A DNA stretch of 64,000 nucleotides, taken from contig JADANN010000256.1 of the NCBI GenBank assembly GCA_018806985.1, positions 843,501 through 907,500 of the forward strand, given 5' to 3'. This DNA is from Angiostrongylus vasorum. Taxonomy: Eukaryota; Nematoda; Chromadorea; Rhabditida; Metastrongylidae. Of this stretch, positions 62,315 through 64,000 are shown in pieces. A model generated the notes under the pieces. That model saw only the letters and a program-made list of their open reading frames with translations. It was not told where the DNA came from and did no database searches. The position numbers and the translations under genes were made by a program. Each line of letters begins with the position of its first letter. Within the stretch, counting starts at the first letter, position 1.

Positions 62315-62640
62315 TTTTGCTTTCTGCCTACTGTAGTCTTCACGGGCAGGGTACTAAGCGAAATACAACCACAATGTTGCTGAGATATTTGCAAACTCTG
62401 AGCCACAGGTGTCTAAGGTGGGGACGAAAGCGCTATTGTCCTTTCCGGGGAGTAACGCGTTCACCGCCACACCATGCGGTTCACCAACGAAGGACCCGCA
62501 TGGTGTGGTGGTGAACGTACTACCCCCCGGAAAGACAATAGCGCGTTCGTTCCCAAGCTAGACACTTGTGGTCCAGAGTTTTCCAAAATACAAGTTATAG
62601 TTAGGCAGGAAATAAAAAGTTAGCATTTCGATTACTTTTT
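62315..62640. repeat. Family B near-perfect palindrome (fold-back element)
   Basis: The two halves are reverse complements over roughly 150 bases each. The inner arms 62458-62479 and 62496-62517 match base for base around a 16-base loop, and the outer arms begin TTCTGCCTAC and end GTTAGGCAGG. A third partial copy in reverse orientation precedes it at 62195-62280. Confidence 0.78.
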
Positions 62641-63179
62641 GATTCTAAATAAGTGTTGAATAAAACATATTAGAAACCATGAAGCCCTTCACTGCTGAGT
62701 CGATGTGAGAAAATCTTAAGAAATCATTCAAATCCTGTTCAGTGCTAAACGCTTGCTACAATGATTCTTACCCGTTTGAGCACTTTTTTCACTAACTTGC
62801 TACGTTTGGACTAACTATTTAGGGGTCCGTTCTTAGTATTCAGAATAACGGTGTCCTAAAACAGATTTCAGGTTAAAAATTAATCAATTTACGTCAAAAA
62901 GTGTAACGAGAAAACAACTACCACGCGGCCGTTCAGGCTTGAGAAAAGAAATCTCCTTATTCGCGCGAAATACGGTGGATCTTGCAAAGCTTCTCATCGC
63001 TGATGTCATGCGCAGGACAAATTCTGCCTCAGAAATAACAAAAAGAATAGCAATAGAGTAAAGACATGTTATTATCAAAACTTTAAACCAGATGGTGGAA
63101 TACGAAATTAATCTACTAAATTTGCTCTAAGGAAAATTCATTTTGTGCCAACTTGATCCCTCTCCGGACGCACCAAGCG

Positions 63180-63425
63180 TCGCATCTCTGTGGGTCGGGA
63201 AATTGCTACGGACTTCTCTGGGAAATCTCAGGACCGCAGTGAGAGTCGACTCGACCAGCATTTTACGCCATTCAAGATGGAGTGGAAATCCTCAAGCAGA
63301 AGTTGAGACCACACGTAAAAGTTCGAAGACCTTAGCGATGATGCATGCGAGCAAACGAATCGAATGTGGAGTTCTGGGATCTGCGCAGTAAATGTGAAGA
63401 CGGGTCATATAAAAGAAAAAACAAA
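63180..63425 (+). repeat. A-tailed repeat family A, copy 6
   Basis: Contains TCGACTCGACCAGCATTTTA, AAGTTCGAAGACCTTAGC, CGAATCGAATGTGGAGTTC, TGGGATCTGCGCAGTAAATG, GACGGGTCATAT and an A-rich tail with several A4-A6 runs. An 82-codon plus ORF over it is a by-product. Confidence 0.68.
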
Positions 63426-63429
63426 AAAG

Positions 63430-64000
63430 CCACTTTTTAGGAAAAAAAAGGGCATGAAAATTACGAAACGGAAAAAATGAGTAGAACAAACTTTTATAGG
63501 AAACCCAGAGAGAAAAAATATGTGGAAAATATAGAAACATGAAAATTCAGAAAGGAGCCATACCCAGGAATTTATCAAGGTTTTTAGTAAAAGAAAAATC
63601 TGCTTAAAAACTTCACACACTGATAGTCGCAATCCCTAAAGAAAGTCTTTATGAGTAGATCAATAATAGAATTTTTTTGAACGAAAGGCAATATAACTTT
63701 TTAAATTTGGCCTTTCGGCTTTTTTTTCTCTTTGGTTCAAGTTTTCAACCTTCTGTAATACAGGATTTTAAGGCACGCAATTCGTCGCACTGATTTGCGT
63801 TTTTCCTTCCTCACCAGTTTTTTTCTATCTATTTCAAGCCAGTTAAATTAAAGATTGAGGAAGCAGATTCGAATGATTCTACGATATGAGTTGTAAATGA
63901 AGTGTACTGCTCCAAAGGGTCTGTAATAGGATGCAATGCGAGCTGAGCGGGACAGGAAAGCACCGCCATCATAAACTCTATGTGAAACACAAACGGTCCA
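63430..64000. other. Right edge: nothing recognised
   Basis: AT-rich, purine-rich on the plus strand up to 63600; no exon supported. Confidence 0.4.

Overview
The window looks like nuclear DNA of a nematode, most likely a strongylid (hookworm-like) parasite. That is an inference from AT-rich sequence, small exons ending in GT donors and preceded by ttcag/ttgcag acceptors, kilobase-scale introns, and dense old repeats (mariner, tRNA-derived SINEs, fold-back repeats, long CA arrays). There is no operon structure, no rRNA and no convincing functional tRNA.

The one well-supported gene is a C2H2 zinc-finger gene on the minus strand. I could join ten exons between 17552 and 81; every junction keeps phase and every exon has a plausible acceptor and donor. 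They encode 447 residues of a protein that is incomplete at both ends, with four fingers, all C-x2-C-x12-H-x4-H, and a Gly/Ser/Gln/Leu-rich linker. It is probably a nuclear DNA- or RNA-binding regulator; I cannot name the orthologue. Its introns hold a decayed mariner (4055-5228), several SINE-like repeats, an opposite-strand ORF cluster (10896-11473) and three low-confidence exon candidates inside the 7.2-kb first visible intron.

From 18 to 41 kb I see mostly intergenic or intronic sequence: repeats, CA arrays (26.4, 39.3, 40.6 kb), a CATCAC-type minisatellite (22.1 kb), a pyrimidine tract (33.8 kb) and a GC-rich promoter-like island (36.66-36.88 kb). A few isolated coding-like stretches (18.9, 20.1, 21.8, 24.2, 28.1 kb) are reported at low confidence.

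From 42 to 62 kb several plus-strand open segments with splice-like borders (42919, 45371, 48691, 52180, 53870, 54982, 61567) may be exons of one or more plus-strand genes. I cannot link them fully or recognise a product. The right end (62-64 kb) holds a nearly palindromic fold-back repeat and another A-tailed repeat.

Dispersed families: SINE family S (five copies and a fragment, with Pol III A/B boxes), family B (six or seven copies, some fold-back), A-tailed family A (six copies) and family D (two copies).
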